Shown here piece after piece: positions 21,596 to 34,000 of a stretch of DNA of 64,000 nucleotides. The position numbers and the translations under genes are program-made. The notes beneath the pieces were generated by a model that was not told where the DNA came from, did not search any database, and worked only from the letters and a program-made list of their open reading frames with translations. Numbering within the stretch: the stretch's first letter is position 1; every line of letters starts with the position of its first letter. This stretch comes from Tuctoria greenei (lineage: Eukaryota > Streptophyta > Magnoliopsida > Poales > Poaceae). The stretch is from positions 39,993,325-40,057,324 of the forward strand of contig JAYESD010000003.1 in assembly GCA_036927565.1 (NCBI GenBank). The letters run 5' to 3'.

Positions 21596-24500
21596 CTAAT
21601 CCCCTTTCAAGGAATGATCTCTCAAGAAGTGGTGTCTAATATCTATGTGCTTTGTCCTCGAATGCTCAACTGGATTATGGGCTACTTTGATGGCACTCTC
21701 ATTGTCACATAGGAGAGGAATATGGCGCAAGTTTATACCATAATCCCTTAGAGTTTGTCGCATCCAAAGAAGTTGTGCACAACAACTTCCGGCTGCTACA
21801 TACTCCGCTTCGGATGTGGAAAGTGCAATGGAGTTTTGTTTCTTAGAGGACCAAGACACTAAGGATCTACCCAAGAATTGGCATGTCTCGGATGTGCTCT
21901 TTCTATCAACTTTGCACCCCGCATAATCCGCATCGGAATAGCCAATAAGGTTAAACTTGGATCCTTTGGGGTACCAAAGTCCTAGGGTAGGTGTATGAAC
22001 TAAATATCTAAGAATTCTCTTAACAGCAGTCATATGACACACCTTAGGTGCAACTTGAAAACGTGCACACATACACACACTAAGCATAATATCCAGTCTA
22101 GATGCAGAAAGATATAACAAAGAACTAATCATGGAACGATATACCTTTTGGTCCACACTTGGACCATCTTCGTTGAGGTCTAAGTGTCCATTTGTTGCCA
22201 TTGGAGTCTTGATGGGTTTGGCCTTGTCCATGTCAAACTTCTTTAATATGTCTTGAGTGTACTTTGTTTGACTTATGAATGTGCCCTCTTTGAGTTGCTT
22301 AGCTTGAAAACCTAAAAAGAACTTCAACTCCCCCATCATGGACATCTCAAATCTCTTTGTCATTGTGTTAGAAAACTCATCACAAAACACTTTGTTAGTA
22401 GAACCAAATATGATGTCATCGACATATATTTGCACACAAAGAGATCATCATTAAAGTGCTTTGTAAAGAGAGTGTAATCAGCTTTTCCTATCTTAAAACC
22501 ATTTTGAATAAAAAAGTCTCTAAGGCACTCATACCAAGCTCTAGTAGCTTGTTTGAGACCGTAGAGAGCCTTACGCAATTTGAAGACATGGTTTGGGAAG
22601 TTTTGGTCTTCAAAACCCGGTGGTTGATCCACATAGACTTCCTCCTTGATTGGGCCATTGAGGAATGCACTCTTGACGTCCATTTGGTAAAGCTTAAAAT
22701 CATGGTGAGTAGCAAAGTCAAGTAATATACGAATTGACTCTAGCCTAGCTACGGGAGCAAAGGTTTCATCGAAGTCCAAACCTTCGACTTGTGAGTACCC
22801 CTTGGCCACAAGTCGTGTCTTGTTCCTTGTCACCACGCCATGCTCATCTTGCTTGTTGCGGAACACCCACTTGGTTCCCACAACATTTGCTTGTGGACGC
22901 TTGACAAGCTCCCAAACTTTGTTCCTCTCAAAGTTGTTGAGCTTCTCTTGCATGGCCACTACCCAATCCGGGTCGCTCAATGCGTCTTCAACCTTATGGG
23001 GCTCCAAAGACGATACAAAGGAGTAATGTTCACAAAAGCTAGCAACACGAGAATGAGTGATTACCCCTTTTGTAATGTCTCTTAGAATGTTGTCAACTGG
23101 GTGATCCCGTTGAACACTTTGATGCACACGAGGATGTGGAGGTTGAACTCTTGAGTCATCATCATCCTCTTCTTCTTCTTGGTCTCTCCCTTGATGTATG
23201 CTTCCCTCTTGACTTTTGTCTTCTTGATCATGTTGAGGTGCCACTTGTCCATCTTTAACTTGATCGCGTGGGAGATGACTTGCATCATCTTGTTGTTGGT
23301 CACTTGATCTTTGAGGTTGTTCTTGTGGTCGAACATCTCCAAGTGCCATCCTCCTAAGAGCTTCTTGTGGAGAGTCTTCTTGATCTAGCACACTTTGATC
23401 AACTTGCTCTACTTGGGAGACATTAGTTTCATCAAACACCACGTCACGTGCTATTTCAACAATCCCGGAGAATTTGTTGAATACACGATAAGCGTGGGTG
23501 TTTGAAATATAACCAAGCAAGAAACCTTCATTGGATTTTGAAGCAAACTTCGAAGTCCTAGGCTTCTTGTTGAGAATATAGCACTTTCTCCCAAAAACAC
23601 GAAAGTAAGAGACATTGGGTTTCTTACCAACTAGAAGCTCGTAGGGGGTCTTCTTGAGGAGGCAGTGGAGGTACAATCGGTTGATAGCGTGGCAAGCGGC
23701 GTTAACCGCCTCCGCCCAAAACCAGTCCGATGTCTTGTAATCATAAAGCATCGTCCTTGACATCTCAATGAGTGTCCTATTCTTCCGTTCCACCACCCCA
23801 TTTTGTTGAGTGGAGTATGGGACTGAGAATTCATGCTTGATGCCCTCCTCATCCAAGAATTCTTCCACTTGAGTATTCTTGAGCTCGGTGTCGTTGTCGC
23901 TTCTTATAGCCTTGATTCTTGAGGCGAACTCATTTTGAGCTCTCCTCAAGAACCTCTTGAGGACACCGTGAGTTTCACCCTTATCATGCAAGAAAAATAC
24001 CCAAGTGCAACAAGAAAAATCATCAACAATAACAAGATCATATTTGTTACCGCCAATGCTAATGTAGGTTATTGGCCCGAAAAGGTCCATGTGTAGTAGT
24101 TCCAAAGGTCTTGTCGTCGTCATGATGTTCTTGGAGGGGTGTTGAGCTCCCACTTGCTTCCCCGCTTGGCAAGCACTATATGGTCTATCCTTTTCAAAGA
24201 CAACATTCTTCAAACCATAGATGTGCTCGCCCTTAAGAAGCTTTTGTAAGTTCCTCATCCCAACATGGGATAGCCTTCTATGCCAAAGCCATCCCATGTT
24301 GGTTTTCGCCATTAAGCATGTGTCAAGTTGAGCTTTATCCGAGGCAAAATCCACAAGATAAAGCTTTCACTTGAGGACACCATTAAAAGCGATTGAGTTA
24401 TCACTTCTTCTAAGGACGCTCACACCCTCATTAGTAAAAACACAATTATAACCCTTGTCACATAGTTGTGATATGGACAAAAGGTTATAGTCTAGAGAAT

Positions 24501-24681
24501 CAATATGCAAAACATGAGAAAGAGTATGTTGGGGAGAAATGACAATTTTACCAGAGCCAAGGATTTTCCCTCGGCTATTGTCCCCAAAGAGAATCCCTTC
24601 ATTTGGATCATCATGTTGCTCATACTCCATGAACATTCTCCTCTCTCCGATCATATGGTCGGTGCATCCACTATCAAGCAC
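21596..24681 (-). pseudogene. Sirevirus 1 pol (protease, integrase, RT, RNase H)
   Basis: 24681-24367 is the end of the protease (LDSGCTDHM). 24354-22360 holds the pre-integrase HHCC motif, integrase core (HMDLFGP ... RSDND ... QQNGVVERKNR) and most of the reverse transcriptase (VKSAFLNG, KALYGLKQ). 22435-21596 resumes in another frame with YVDDIIFGSTN and RNase H (SDADYAGC, ALSTSEAEY). The frame changes inside the RT and a stop separates protease from integrase. In the RSDNG motif Gly reads Asp. The encoded enzymes would copy RNA to DNA and integrate it, but this copy cannot make an intact polyprotein. Confidence 0.9.
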
Positions 24682-24907
24682 CCATTTGGATCCACCGGAG
24701 GAGTATGCCTACAAAACAATATTATGTCTTCCTTTTAGGTACCCAAGCGGAGTTGGGTCCTTTGACGTTAGTAGTGAGACACTTGGGCACCCACACACAA
24801 GGCTTGGGGCTCTTGCGGAGTGGCCCAACATATCTACCATAAACTTTGCCATACTTGTTCCTCATTAAAACATAAGATGCATCAAAATCATGAAAGAGAG
24901 GACGCGG

Positions 24908-26994
24908 TTAAGATTTAGGCATGTTAGTGCTAGTTGAAGTATTCTTCCCAATTTTAGTTGGGGATGAGCTTCCTTTGACAAAGACAATCAAGTCTTTGCC
25001 ATACTTGGAGGTTTTAGCATTTTGCTTTCCACCTCTAGTATAATTGAGACCATCCTTGACATTGGGAGGTCTTGTGTTGGTGTATGCACTTCGTGCATAC
25101 ACCACCTTCTCTTTGTCAAAGATGCCACCCTTAGGTGCTTGTTTGCCTTGAGTCAACTTAAGCTCATCCTTTAATTTAAGGATCAAGTTAGAACATTTAC
25201 AAGTAGAGATTGCTTATTATGCAACCTTTGAATAGTATGAGCTTTTAGAGGAAGAGGCTACATTGATCTTGAGGGACTCAACTTGAGTCTCAAGGATCTT
25301 GTTAACTTTTGCCAAGTTGCCAAGTTCGTTCTTGAGCTCAATGGTTGTCTCCTCGAGACTTGAGCATGTTTTTTTGCTTAGAGCAAGTTCATGCTCTAAT
25401 TCCTTGATCTTCTCTTTCTCAAGCTCAAGGAGCTCAATGAGCTCTTTACATCTCTCCTTTTCATGGATAAGCATGTCCTCTTGCCTATCTATGAGCTCCT
25501 CCTTCTCAAAGATTTCATCCGGGAGCAATTTCATTCTACGCAAAGTGCTCTTACTTATGTCCTTAAGCATGTGTTCGTTTTCGCTAGCACTATCAAAATT
25601 ATCATGAGAGGATATGGAGGAGGATGAGATTGAAGTAACCTTTCTCCTTCCTTGTTTTGCCATGAGGCAAGTTTGCTTGTGGTCGTAGAGGTTGGGGAAA
25701 AGCTTGCTTCCCTTGGAGCTCCTCCCGATGGCTATGGTTGCCATCTTCTCCCCGTCTTCGGACAAGGAGGACTCATCATTAGAGGCCCATTCCTTGCCTA
25801 AGTGAGCATGACTGGAGGGCCTCTTCTTCTTATAGAACTTCTTCTCTTGCGGCTTGCTCTCCTTCTTCTTCTTGCCCTCTTCATGTGGGCAATCTACAAT
25901 GAAGTGCCCGTACTCGCCACAATTGTAGCAAGCCCTCTTGTTTTTGGGCCTTGCCTTTTCTTTGCCCTTGCTCTCATGCGTGTATCCTTCTTTTCTTCCT
26001 CTGATCATTCTCTTGAAGTTGTTGATGAAGAGGGCCTCTTCCTCATCGGTGTCAAGGCTCTCCTCATCATCTTCGTTTTGCTCTTTTGAGGAGGATGTCG
26101 CTTTGAGTGCAACATCCTTCATCTTCGAAGCGGTGAACCTTTGGAGGTCGTTGTATAAGAGCGCCTCCTTCTCCATGATCTCGTGGTTGATGATTCTTCC
26201 TAGGACCTCCTCCGGGGTCATTTTGGCAAACCCCGGGCTTTCCCGTATCATGGAGCAAAGAGAGACGTTTCTAGGCGTGAATGCCTGAATCATTCTCTTC
26301 ACCACTTCGTGGTCCGTCCACTTGGTGCTGCCATAAGCTGCTCTTGTTGATGAGCAGCTTTAGGTGGTTGTACATTTCTTGGGGAGATTCACCATCCATA
26401 ATGGCAAACCTCCCGAGCTCTCCTTCAATGAGCTCAATCTTGGCTTCCTTCACAACTCATATGCCTTCATGAGCCATCTTGAGGGTGTCCCAAATATGTT
26501 TGGCCACCTCAAGTTCATCCACTCGGTTGAACTCATCTCTTGATAGAGATGAGATGATCACTCCGACCGCTTGGGCATTGCGGTGAAGGAGCACGACTTG
26601 CTCCGAAGTGATATCTTCTTCATTCTTTGGGATATGCACCCCGGTCAACACAATTTGCCACAATGAGGGGTTGAGTGACACGAGATGGATCTTCATGTTG
26701 TGCTTCCGTATCCCCGGTTCCATCAGATTGGGGAGGCTTTCCCAATGGGATGGAAAGATAGTGGTTGTTGGAGACAAGGCGCTCATAGTTGTAGCCTTGT
26801 TGGTTGTAGTGGGTCGTGCCACCCGATGTAGAGGTTGATGAGTCAACCTTTAGAATCTTCAACTTCTCTCGAAGTTTCGCCTTGAGCTGGCTAGTCTCTT
26901 TGTCATCCGTGGACTTATCTTGGTAGACAAGCACCTCCTCTTGGGTTGCCTGGATCTCATTTGTCGAGACCTCGTCATACCCCACTCTGGCCAT
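24908..26994 (-). pseudogene. Sirevirus 1 gag
   Basis: Starts MARVGYDEV at 26994. The capsid-like region (FPSHWES..., NLWQI-like, VGVIISSL) continues in a second frame at 26846-26457 and 26453-26271, and the part with the CX2CX4HX4C knuckle (CYNCGEYGHFIVDC) is at 26305-25217 in a third frame. A coiled-coil segment (about 25300-25600) and a linker to protease (25186-24908) follow. At least two frameshifts and several stops are present. Confidence 0.85.
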
Positions 26995-27031
26995 CTTCTC
27001 TCTGAGTTGTTAGACTCTTTGGGAGAGTCCT

Positions 27032-27043
27032 GCTCTGATACCA
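27032..27043 (-). promoter_or_regulatory. Primer-binding site of Sirevirus 1
   Basis: Minus strand TGGTATCAGAGC, a full 12-base match to the initiator tRNA-Met 3' end, two bases from the LTR. Confidence 0.9.
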
Positions 27044-27045
27044 AT

Positions 27046-27608
27046 TGAAAGTTGCCTAGAGGGGGGTGAATAGGCTAATCGATCTGAAATGACTTAATAA
27101 AATGAGATCAGTACTCAGGGGGCGGACTAGTCCGTTCCAGGGGCTAGTCCGTCTCACTACCCACTCCACGACTACCTAGACTAGTCTGTCTCACTACGGA
27201 CTAGTCCGAACTTAGTTAGACCCTTCTGGTCTGGCTGAAAACGGATTTGGCCAGCCAGGAGCGGACTAGTCCGACCACCTGCACGGACTAGTCCGGCCAC
27301 TCCTGCCAGACTACTTCCAACTCTCTTCTCTCAATAGGTTTGATCTCTAAACTGCTTTGAGCTCCCAACTTGATCTCAATGCACTTTATACACACATCCT
27401 CACACATATTTTGCTAGTCTAAACTCGACACGCTAGAAACTCTAGTTTCTTCTTTTCGAGTCGATATCTCTGTTTTCATCCTTTTCCTTTTTGAGGGTTT
27501 GTGTTTTCGCTTGAATCCACACCTGTGCTTAAGATCACTGAGCTCATTAGATACTTAATTGTCATCATCAATCATCCAAAACCCACGGGGATCCTAGATG
27601 CACTTTCA
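27046..27608 (-). repeat. 5' LTR of Sirevirus 1, with a 1.1-kb internal deletion
   Basis: 563 bases against 1652 in the partner LTR. The outer parts align, but the sequence jumps from the equivalent of about 16760 to about 17865. The junction lies at or near an ACTAGT palindrome, suggesting recombination or slippage between palindrome copies. Confidence 0.88.
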
Positions 27609-29111
27609 ACTTTATTGAAGGGCTTGCACAATCCAAGCATGCTAACTGTATCTTAGTTGTGGTGGACGAGTTTTCTCGGTATGCTCATTTCTTGCCATTG
27701 CGTCACCCATTAATTGCCTCCTCAGTGGCTCACCTATTTGTTGATAACATATACAAGCTTCCCGACATGCTTTTAGCAATTATTTCCGACGAAGATCCTA
27801 TTTTCACAAGCAAATTTTGGCATGAGCTATTTGCCATCACGGGTGTGCAGCTCCGAATGAGCGCTTCTTATCACCTAAAGTGTGATGGGCAAACCGAAAG
27901 AGTAAACCTGTGTCTTGAAACCTACCTTTGTTGCTTTGTGCGTGCATGCCCAGTTAAAAGGATCCTCTAGCCAGGGCTGCCAATGAAGCTTGAGGCCCAT
28001 GAGCTACTCGAGTTCGGCTCGTTAAAAGATCAATCCGAGCTCGACTCGACAAATAAATGAGTCGAACTCGAGCTTCATCTCAAGCTCACGAGCCTGACGA
28101 GCTCGAGCTTGTTAAGCTCGATAAGGCTCGTTTAGATAAATTATGTTTCATAAATATTATTTATTAATATTTTTCTCTTAAATATTATTTATTTTTATTG
28201 TTTAAACGAGATTCCGAGCTTGAACTCGAGCTTTTACGAGCTTCAACCGAGCCTAACTATTTAAACGAGCCTTATCGAGCCGAGCTCGAGATTGCCTGCA
28301 GGATCGACCGTATTTCACGCTCGGCTCGATCTCGGCTCGAATTATTAACGAGCTCGAGCCTCGGAGGGTAAGCTCGCTTGAGCTCGGATCGTTGACCTCT
28401 AGCTCCCACTTGCAGAATTTTGGTACAACATGAGTTACCATTCCTCACTGGGCAAAACACCATTTGAGGTTCTCTAGGTAGGGTCAGCAACCTAACCACT
28501 TCGGGTTGTCAGCTGAATCTTGCTCCACCAATTCGGACCTTAACAGTGGCTTCAGGAACTGCCATTGATGACCTCTCTGGTCTGACAGCATATGTTGCGT
28601 GCCCAACAACGCATGAAGCGTCAAGCTGACAAGAAGAGGACCGATTGGTCTTTCAAAGTTGACGATATGGTCTATGTGAAGTTGCAGCCATATGTTCAAT
28701 CGTCATTACCCCCCCCCCCCCCACCCACCCCGGCGATCATCTCAAGAGCTCGCATTCAAGTTCTTTAGACTTTACATGATCACTGACCGTATTGGCACCG
28801 TCGCTTACAGGCTACAACTCCCTCCCTCGGCGGTAATACATCCAGTGTTTCACGTGTCCCAGCTAAACTGGCATGTTTTCCTCCTCATAGGTCGGTGCTC
28901 AATTTCCGAACATGTCCCAACCTCTGCAAATCCCTCTTCGTGTTCTGCAGGAACGTGAAGTTCTTTGTGCTGGGTCTCCACTTTGCCAAGTCCTCGTCCA
29001 GTGGTCCGGCATTCCACTTGAGCTCGCCACTTGGAAAGATGAAGATCGTCTCCGTCAAGAGTTCTCGAGAGCTCCTGCTTGGGGATAAGCAGCCTCCTTA
29101 GGAGGGGAGAA
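27609..29111 (+). pseudogene. Gypsy integrase and C-terminal pol remnant
   Basis: 27659-27970 encodes the integrase core (VVVDEFSRYAHFLPL, a later D at SDEDPIF, and SAYH-like SASYHLKCDGQTERVN). The frame, interrupted by the insertion at 27972-28395, resumes at 28404 with LPLAEFWYN. Further on are KLQPY and, at 28692-28958, the conserved LPPSAVIHPVFHVSQL. A run of 14 C bases (28709-28722) lies inside. The integrase N-terminal zinc domain is missing upstream. Confidence 0.82.
27972..28395. mobile_element. hAT-like non-autonomous element in gypsy integrase
   Basis: 424 bases between perfect 8-bp copies of CCTCTAGC (27964-27971 and 28396-28403). Removing the insert and one copy restores the gypsy reading frame. 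The left end begins CAGGGCTG, as in many hAT elements; the right end matches it poorly. The interior is full of GAGCTCGAGC-like words that form complementary arms. Confidence 0.8.
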
Positions 29112-29344
29112 TATCAGCAACACCAGTAGAGTTCAGCATCGAAGCCGTGGTTCAAACGTGGCGGGAGAAGGAAGCGATTCAAACTCGGTGGGAAATGAGC
29201 AAGTTAGGCCGTGGCGTGGAACTCGGCCCAGGAGGGCGAACCCACGCTTCGTTGGCGCTGAGCGGGTGAGCGCGGGAGTCAGTTGAGTCTGTTAGCTATC
29301 AGGGACAAAACGTATCTCTCCTTCCTCTACTGTAGTTGCTAACA
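29112..29344 (+). repeat. 3' LTR of the gypsy element
   Basis: 233 bases beginning TATCAGCAAC (TG to TA change) and ending TTGCTAACA. Relative to the 5' LTR it lacks a block of about 110 bases between the conserved GACAAAAC and CTCCTTCCTC segments. Confidence 0.88.
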
Positions 29345-29852
29345 GTTTTTTATATATGTTTTTTGCTTATGTCAGAAAAAATAATATCTACAGATAAAAG
29401 ATCGAGATACGATGGCACGTTCAAATTGAATGGTGAAAAAAAAAAACTACATACAGCGGTTTTCTTGTGAATTGGTCATCTGAAGAGAGAAAAAAAAGAA
29501 CTTGTTGTATGGTGCTGTTTACTCTGATACATGTGCATATCAGTCAACATGATATAGTATATGTACCAGCATGACCTTTCATAAAAGCATCTCGCTTCCT
29601 GCATAGGAGTAGCAAAGTGCAGCATAGAGCTAAACCTTGGAAAGAAGGCAAAACATCTGCGACCAGACGAAGCAAAGCAAGCAGTTGCCTTGCAACAACA
29701 ACCGTTTCCGTGTAACCTCCCGAGAGGCAACATCATTTTAGCACTCCGCCCGCGTAAACCAGCACATGACCGCTCCGTCATAAGCCTCACAAGTCACAAC
29801 CATATATTCTTCCTGCCGAAAATCGTCCATCAAGGATCAGCACGGCAACATC
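29345..29852. other. Spacer upstream of the RTM2-like gene
   Basis: No gene or clear repeat. ATATAT-like sequence at about 29802 could be a weak TATA for the gene starting at 29853. The first ~100 bases adjoin the gypsy element's right target duplication. Confidence 0.4.
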
Positions 29853-30681
29853 ATGCCGGCTACTGCAGCGGTGGCGCCGGCGGCTGCGCCACCACCGCCG
29901 CCTCGTCGCCGCCGCCGTGTGTACGCGACCGTCGACCCGCGGTGCGAGTGGGCAAGCACGGACCACGACGACAAGCTCGTCGTCGATGTGTCAGGTAACG
30001 TTTTTGCCGCTGGATCGTCTTATATCGCTCGCTTCAACTATGTCCTGTGTTGCAAGTAAAACCTGCATCTTCTGAATGAAATGGTTTGCTTTTGGTTCAG
30101 GGTTCAGGAAGGAGGAACTGAGAGTCCTGTACAGCACCAACCGGAAGCTGAAGGTCACCGGCGAGCGCCAGGTCGACGGCGCCCAATGGGCGCGCTTCGT
30201 CAAGGTGTTCCCTGTCCCGAGGAGCTGCGAAGCCGGCGCCATACGGGCGAGGATGAACTTGGAGAGCGCCCGGCTCTCTGTCGTCCTGCCCAAACGATCA
30301 TCATCAGCATCCAAGGACAGGCAGGACGAACAACAATCCACGGGCGAGCACAAGGGACAGGGAAGTGCGGGCGGCTCGTCAGGTAGCAGCAGTGGCAGCC
30401 TGTACAGCGTCCGTGAAGATGCAGAATCAGATAAGATTGAAGAGAAGGAACAGAGAGAAGATCAGGGGATGGAGGAACAGAGGCCAGAGGCGATGGCAGC
30501 ACAAGACTTGCCAAAAAGAGGTGGTGGCCATGCAGAAGCTGTCGAGAGAGATGATGGCGACGACAAGGGCGAGAACAAGAAATGGTGGAGGAAGATCAGA
30601 GTTGTTCATGTTCTTGGCCTCGTTCTCATCCTTGCATTAGTGGGTGTTGGTGCCACTCTTATGTATGTAATGTTGCTGTGA
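29853..30681 (+). CDS. RTM2-like alpha-crystallin-domain protein with C-terminal anchor
   Basis: Two exons, 29853-29994 and 30101-30681, joined by a 106-base GT-AG intron in phase 1, give 240 residues. After a Pro/Arg-rich start, residues about 23-108 form an alpha-crystallin (HSP20) fold: VYATVDPRCEW, DKLVVDVSGFRKEELRV, GERQVDGAQWARFVKVFPVP and SARLSVVLPK. A Ser/Gly- and Glu-rich disordered region follows, then one hydrophobic span near the C-terminus (VLGLVLILALVGVGATLM). This is the layout of RESTRICTED TEV MOVEMENT 2-like proteins, atypical small heat-shock proteins anchored in membranes. In Arabidopsis RTM2 limits systemic movement of a potyvirus; most relatives are untested. The intron inside VSG|F is typical of the family. 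It ends 396 bases before the converging methionine synthase gene. Confidence 0.85.
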
Positions 30682-31077
30682 CGAACAAGCGTGTGGAAGT
30701 GCATAACTGTTGTCATCTACTGATGTTTAGTGTCAAATGACACACCCTTGCACAGATACTGTTTCTACATCAACATGCTAGTAAGGCCTTACCGTGTTTT
30801 CGTATGACGCTTAGAAGCAGTTTCTAATCTGAAATATCGTATTAGAAGATAGCAATGTACTAGTAGGTGGAATTGGAATATTGCTGATTCCATTCATTCT
30901 TATCATCAAACCACACATGCCCCAGGCAACTGCTTCAAAAGGCCCACCAAACGTAGAATACAGATCATACCAATGAGACTAACCTAAGCACAGAACAGGG
31001 GTACTTGAGATACGGATTATTCAAACAAATGGCCCTAATGGCTTTGTGTTGAGCAAATTAAAGTTCTAGCAAACGAC
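30682..31077. other. Spacer between converging genes
   Basis: Holds the 3' untranslated regions of the RTM2-like gene (+) and methionine synthase (-). No further feature seen. Confidence 0.5.
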
Positions 31078-34000
31078 TCATTTCGCAATTGCAAGCTGGG
31101 TACGGATCAGCTTGGTGGCAGAAACCATGTTGGTTAGTGCGGGCTTGACCTCAGTGTATTTGCGGGTCTTGAGACCGCAGTCAGGGTTCACCCAAAGGAT
31201 GTTTGTGTCAAGCACGGCGAGCATCTTGTTGATGCGGTCGGCGATCTCCTCGGTGGAGGGAATCCTGGGAGAGTGGATGTCATAGACACCAGGGCCGATG
31301 CCAGCGCCATACTTCACACCCTCGCGGAAGACAGACAAGAGCTTCTCATCAGACCGGGAGTTCTCAATTGTGATCACATCAGCATCCATGTCGATGATGG
31401 AATGGATGATATCGTTGAAGTTGGAGTAGCACATATGAGTGTGGATCTATCCAAGAACAAAAAAAAACATCAAGAGAAATGCTAAGAAAGATTTCCAGGT
31501 ATCTCGTAACATTTCAAGATGATTGATTACCTGAGTGGTGTCAAGGACTCCGCAGTTAGTGATTCTGAAGGAATGGACAGCCCAGTCCAGGTAGAATGCG
31601 TGCTCTGACTTACGCAGAGGTAGACCCTCTCTTAGAGCTGCTTCATCGATCTGAATCACCTGCAAAGAGCAAAATACATGTTGTCACACATGGAAATATT
31701 GATGAAACAAGAACTAGAAAACGATAGGAGAAGATACAAACCTGAATACCAGCAGCCTCAAGATCTTCAACCTCCTTTTTGATGGCAAGAGCTATTTGGT
31801 AGCATGTCTCAAACCTTCACACCAAGTATGTAATATATAAGAATTCACTTCTATGAAGGAGTAAAATGGTGCTTTCAACTGTATAAACATATTTAAAGAG
31901 GTAGGAAGCAGTAACAGACCTGGGCTGGTCGTTCCTCACAAATGACCAGTTGAGGATTGTTACCGGACCAGTTAACATTCCCTTCATTGGGCGAGAGGTC
32001 ATGCTCTGTGCTGTCTTGGACCAGAAGACAGTCATGGGGTTCGGGCGGCTGACATCACCGTAGATAATAGGTGGCTTCACACAGCGTGATCCATAAGATT
32101 GCACCCATCCGTTGGCAGTAAAAGCAAAACCAGATAATTGCTCACCGAAGTACTCAACCATGTCATTTCTCTGTACATACATAAACACCAGGTTACAAAT
32201 GAGTAAATGTCTCTTCTGCAGAATACGATATATCAACATGCCATGAAAAATGGCTGTTTTTAAGATCCATAGACAAAAATAATTCAAAAGAAAGTTAATC
32301 CAGATGGTCTTCAGTGCCAGTACTCAATGATGCTCACCTCAGGCTCTCCATGCACAAGCACATCAATGTCAAGCTCCTCTTGAATCTTAACAACCTTGCT
32401 GATTTCTTCCTTGATGGCATTGGTGTACTCCTCCTCGGAAATCCTGCAATAACAAACAAATTAAGGATGTGGGACCCTGAAAATGGTGATAAAGTAAAAT
32501 AATAGTTCTCGAGAAACTTACTTCTTTGCCTTGTACTCACGGCGGACCCTCCTGAGGTCCATAGTCTGAGGGAAGGAACCAATTGTGGTTGTGGGAAGGA
32601 CTGGAAGGTTAAGCTTTTTCTGCTGAGCGTCTAATCTAGCAGAAACAGTGGTAGCACGGCGGTGGTCAGATCCCCTCAAAGCAGCTGCCTGTAAGGAATG
32701 CATTTCTGGTTTAGAATTGATGTGTACTAACATCTATTTGAAGCAAGAATGTACAGTACTGAATAGAGCTTAAAGTTACTTACAGCCTTCTGGACCTCCG
32801 CATTTGTCACTCTGGGTGATGACCTCCTTGAGGCCTGAGCAGCAGCATTGGCTGCAAAGTAAGCCTGCAATGGAACATGTACGAATTACAAATCAGAATT
32901 TAATTTCAGTACAAAATGGAATAATGCACTCAGAAACTTTAGACTTAGAAAATGAAGGGTACTGAAACCTACCTCATCCTTTTGACCGCCCAAAGCATTA
33001 GCGAGCGCATTGACCTCAACAACCTTCTGGGCAGCAAATGCGAGCCATGACTTAATCTCATCATCAAGCTTGGTCTCATTTACAAGATCAACAGCAGTGT
33101 GCATCAATGAGCAGGAGGTTGACACCACAAGCTTGTCTGAACATCATGTAATTGAATCTATTAACATATGCAATGAGGAAAACAGATAAATTTAATGATA
33201 TCTTTCAGTGCTTACCCTTTCCAACAACAGCCTCAAGAGACTCAAGAGTGCTGAGAGATGCTGCAAGATCATCAGCCCAAACGTTCCGTCCATCTACAAC
33301 ACCGGCAAAGAGGTATTTCCCAGAGGGGAAACTGCTCCTGACAAGATCAAGTGTATTGGCTCCTCGGACAAGATCAAAACCATAACCAGTCACACCACTC
33401 AAGGAGGTGAGGGTCCTGCATTTGCAAATGAATGAGTGTCTGTTTCCTTTCTAAAAAGTATTACTTTGAAAAGGAAACACTATGGTAAAGACAATGTAAG
33501 GACTGGGCGACATACTTGTAGTTTTCAGCAGGAATGTCAGCAAAGTACGTCTCGATAAGCACATTCAATCCAGTGAATGCTGACTCCAGTTCGGCATAGG
33601 CTGAAGTGAATGCAGCCAATTCGTGAGCATCAAGATCTTTGACAAGAGTCGGCTCATCAAACTGAATCCATGAAGCACCAGCTGCCTTTAGCTCAGCAAC
33701 AACCTCCCTGAATTTCATAACATATTGTATTACCAACCGAAGGGGTTATACTGAAAAATATTTGGGTACTTGAGTGGATGCTTACTTGTAGATGGGAAGA
33801 ATGCTACCAAGAAGTGAAAGGAGAGAGAACGATTTGTCCACACCCTTGGCAGGCTTAGAAAGCAACAAGTACGAGACTGGTCCAACAAGCACAGGAACAG
33901 TGTCGATGCCAAGCTGTATAAGGGGCAAAAACGTGTAAGTGCACAGGCATTTTTTTAAGGTGCAGCGTGCAATTAGGCACTAAAAACACAAGTAAGGATA

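Larger units (their letters stand above)
16667..27608 (-). mobile_element. Ty1/copia Sirevirus-type element 1
   Basis: Both ends begin TGAAAGT and finish ACTTTCA. The coding order on the minus strand is gag, protease, integrase, reverse transcriptase, RNase H, then an extra ORF before the 3' LTR; several purine tracts precede that LTR. These are Sirevirus traits. The tRNA-Met primer site is next to the LTR at 27046. The flanking five bases (TTGGC and ACTTT) do not match, so no target duplication is present. All genes carry stops or frameshifts. The second element, from 53301, is a close relative. Confidence 0.9.
9724..29344 (+). mobile_element. Ty3/gypsy LTR retrotransposon, split by three nested insertions
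   Basis: The LTRs at 9724-10066 and 29112-29344 are homologous. Five bases flank each side: GCTTT on the left and GTTTT on the right, a target duplication with one transition. A primer-binding site starting TGGTATCAG (tRNA-Met type) follows the left LTR, and a purine tract ending AGGAGGGGAGAA precedes the right one. Gag, reverse transcriptase, RNase H and integrase remnants run in order on the plus strand. Between them lie a MULE (11374-15310), a Sirevirus (16667-27608) and a hAT-like element (27972-28395). Short LTRs and the HPVFHVSQL motif fit a chromovirus, perhaps Reina-like. All coding parts are broken. Confidence 0.88.
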
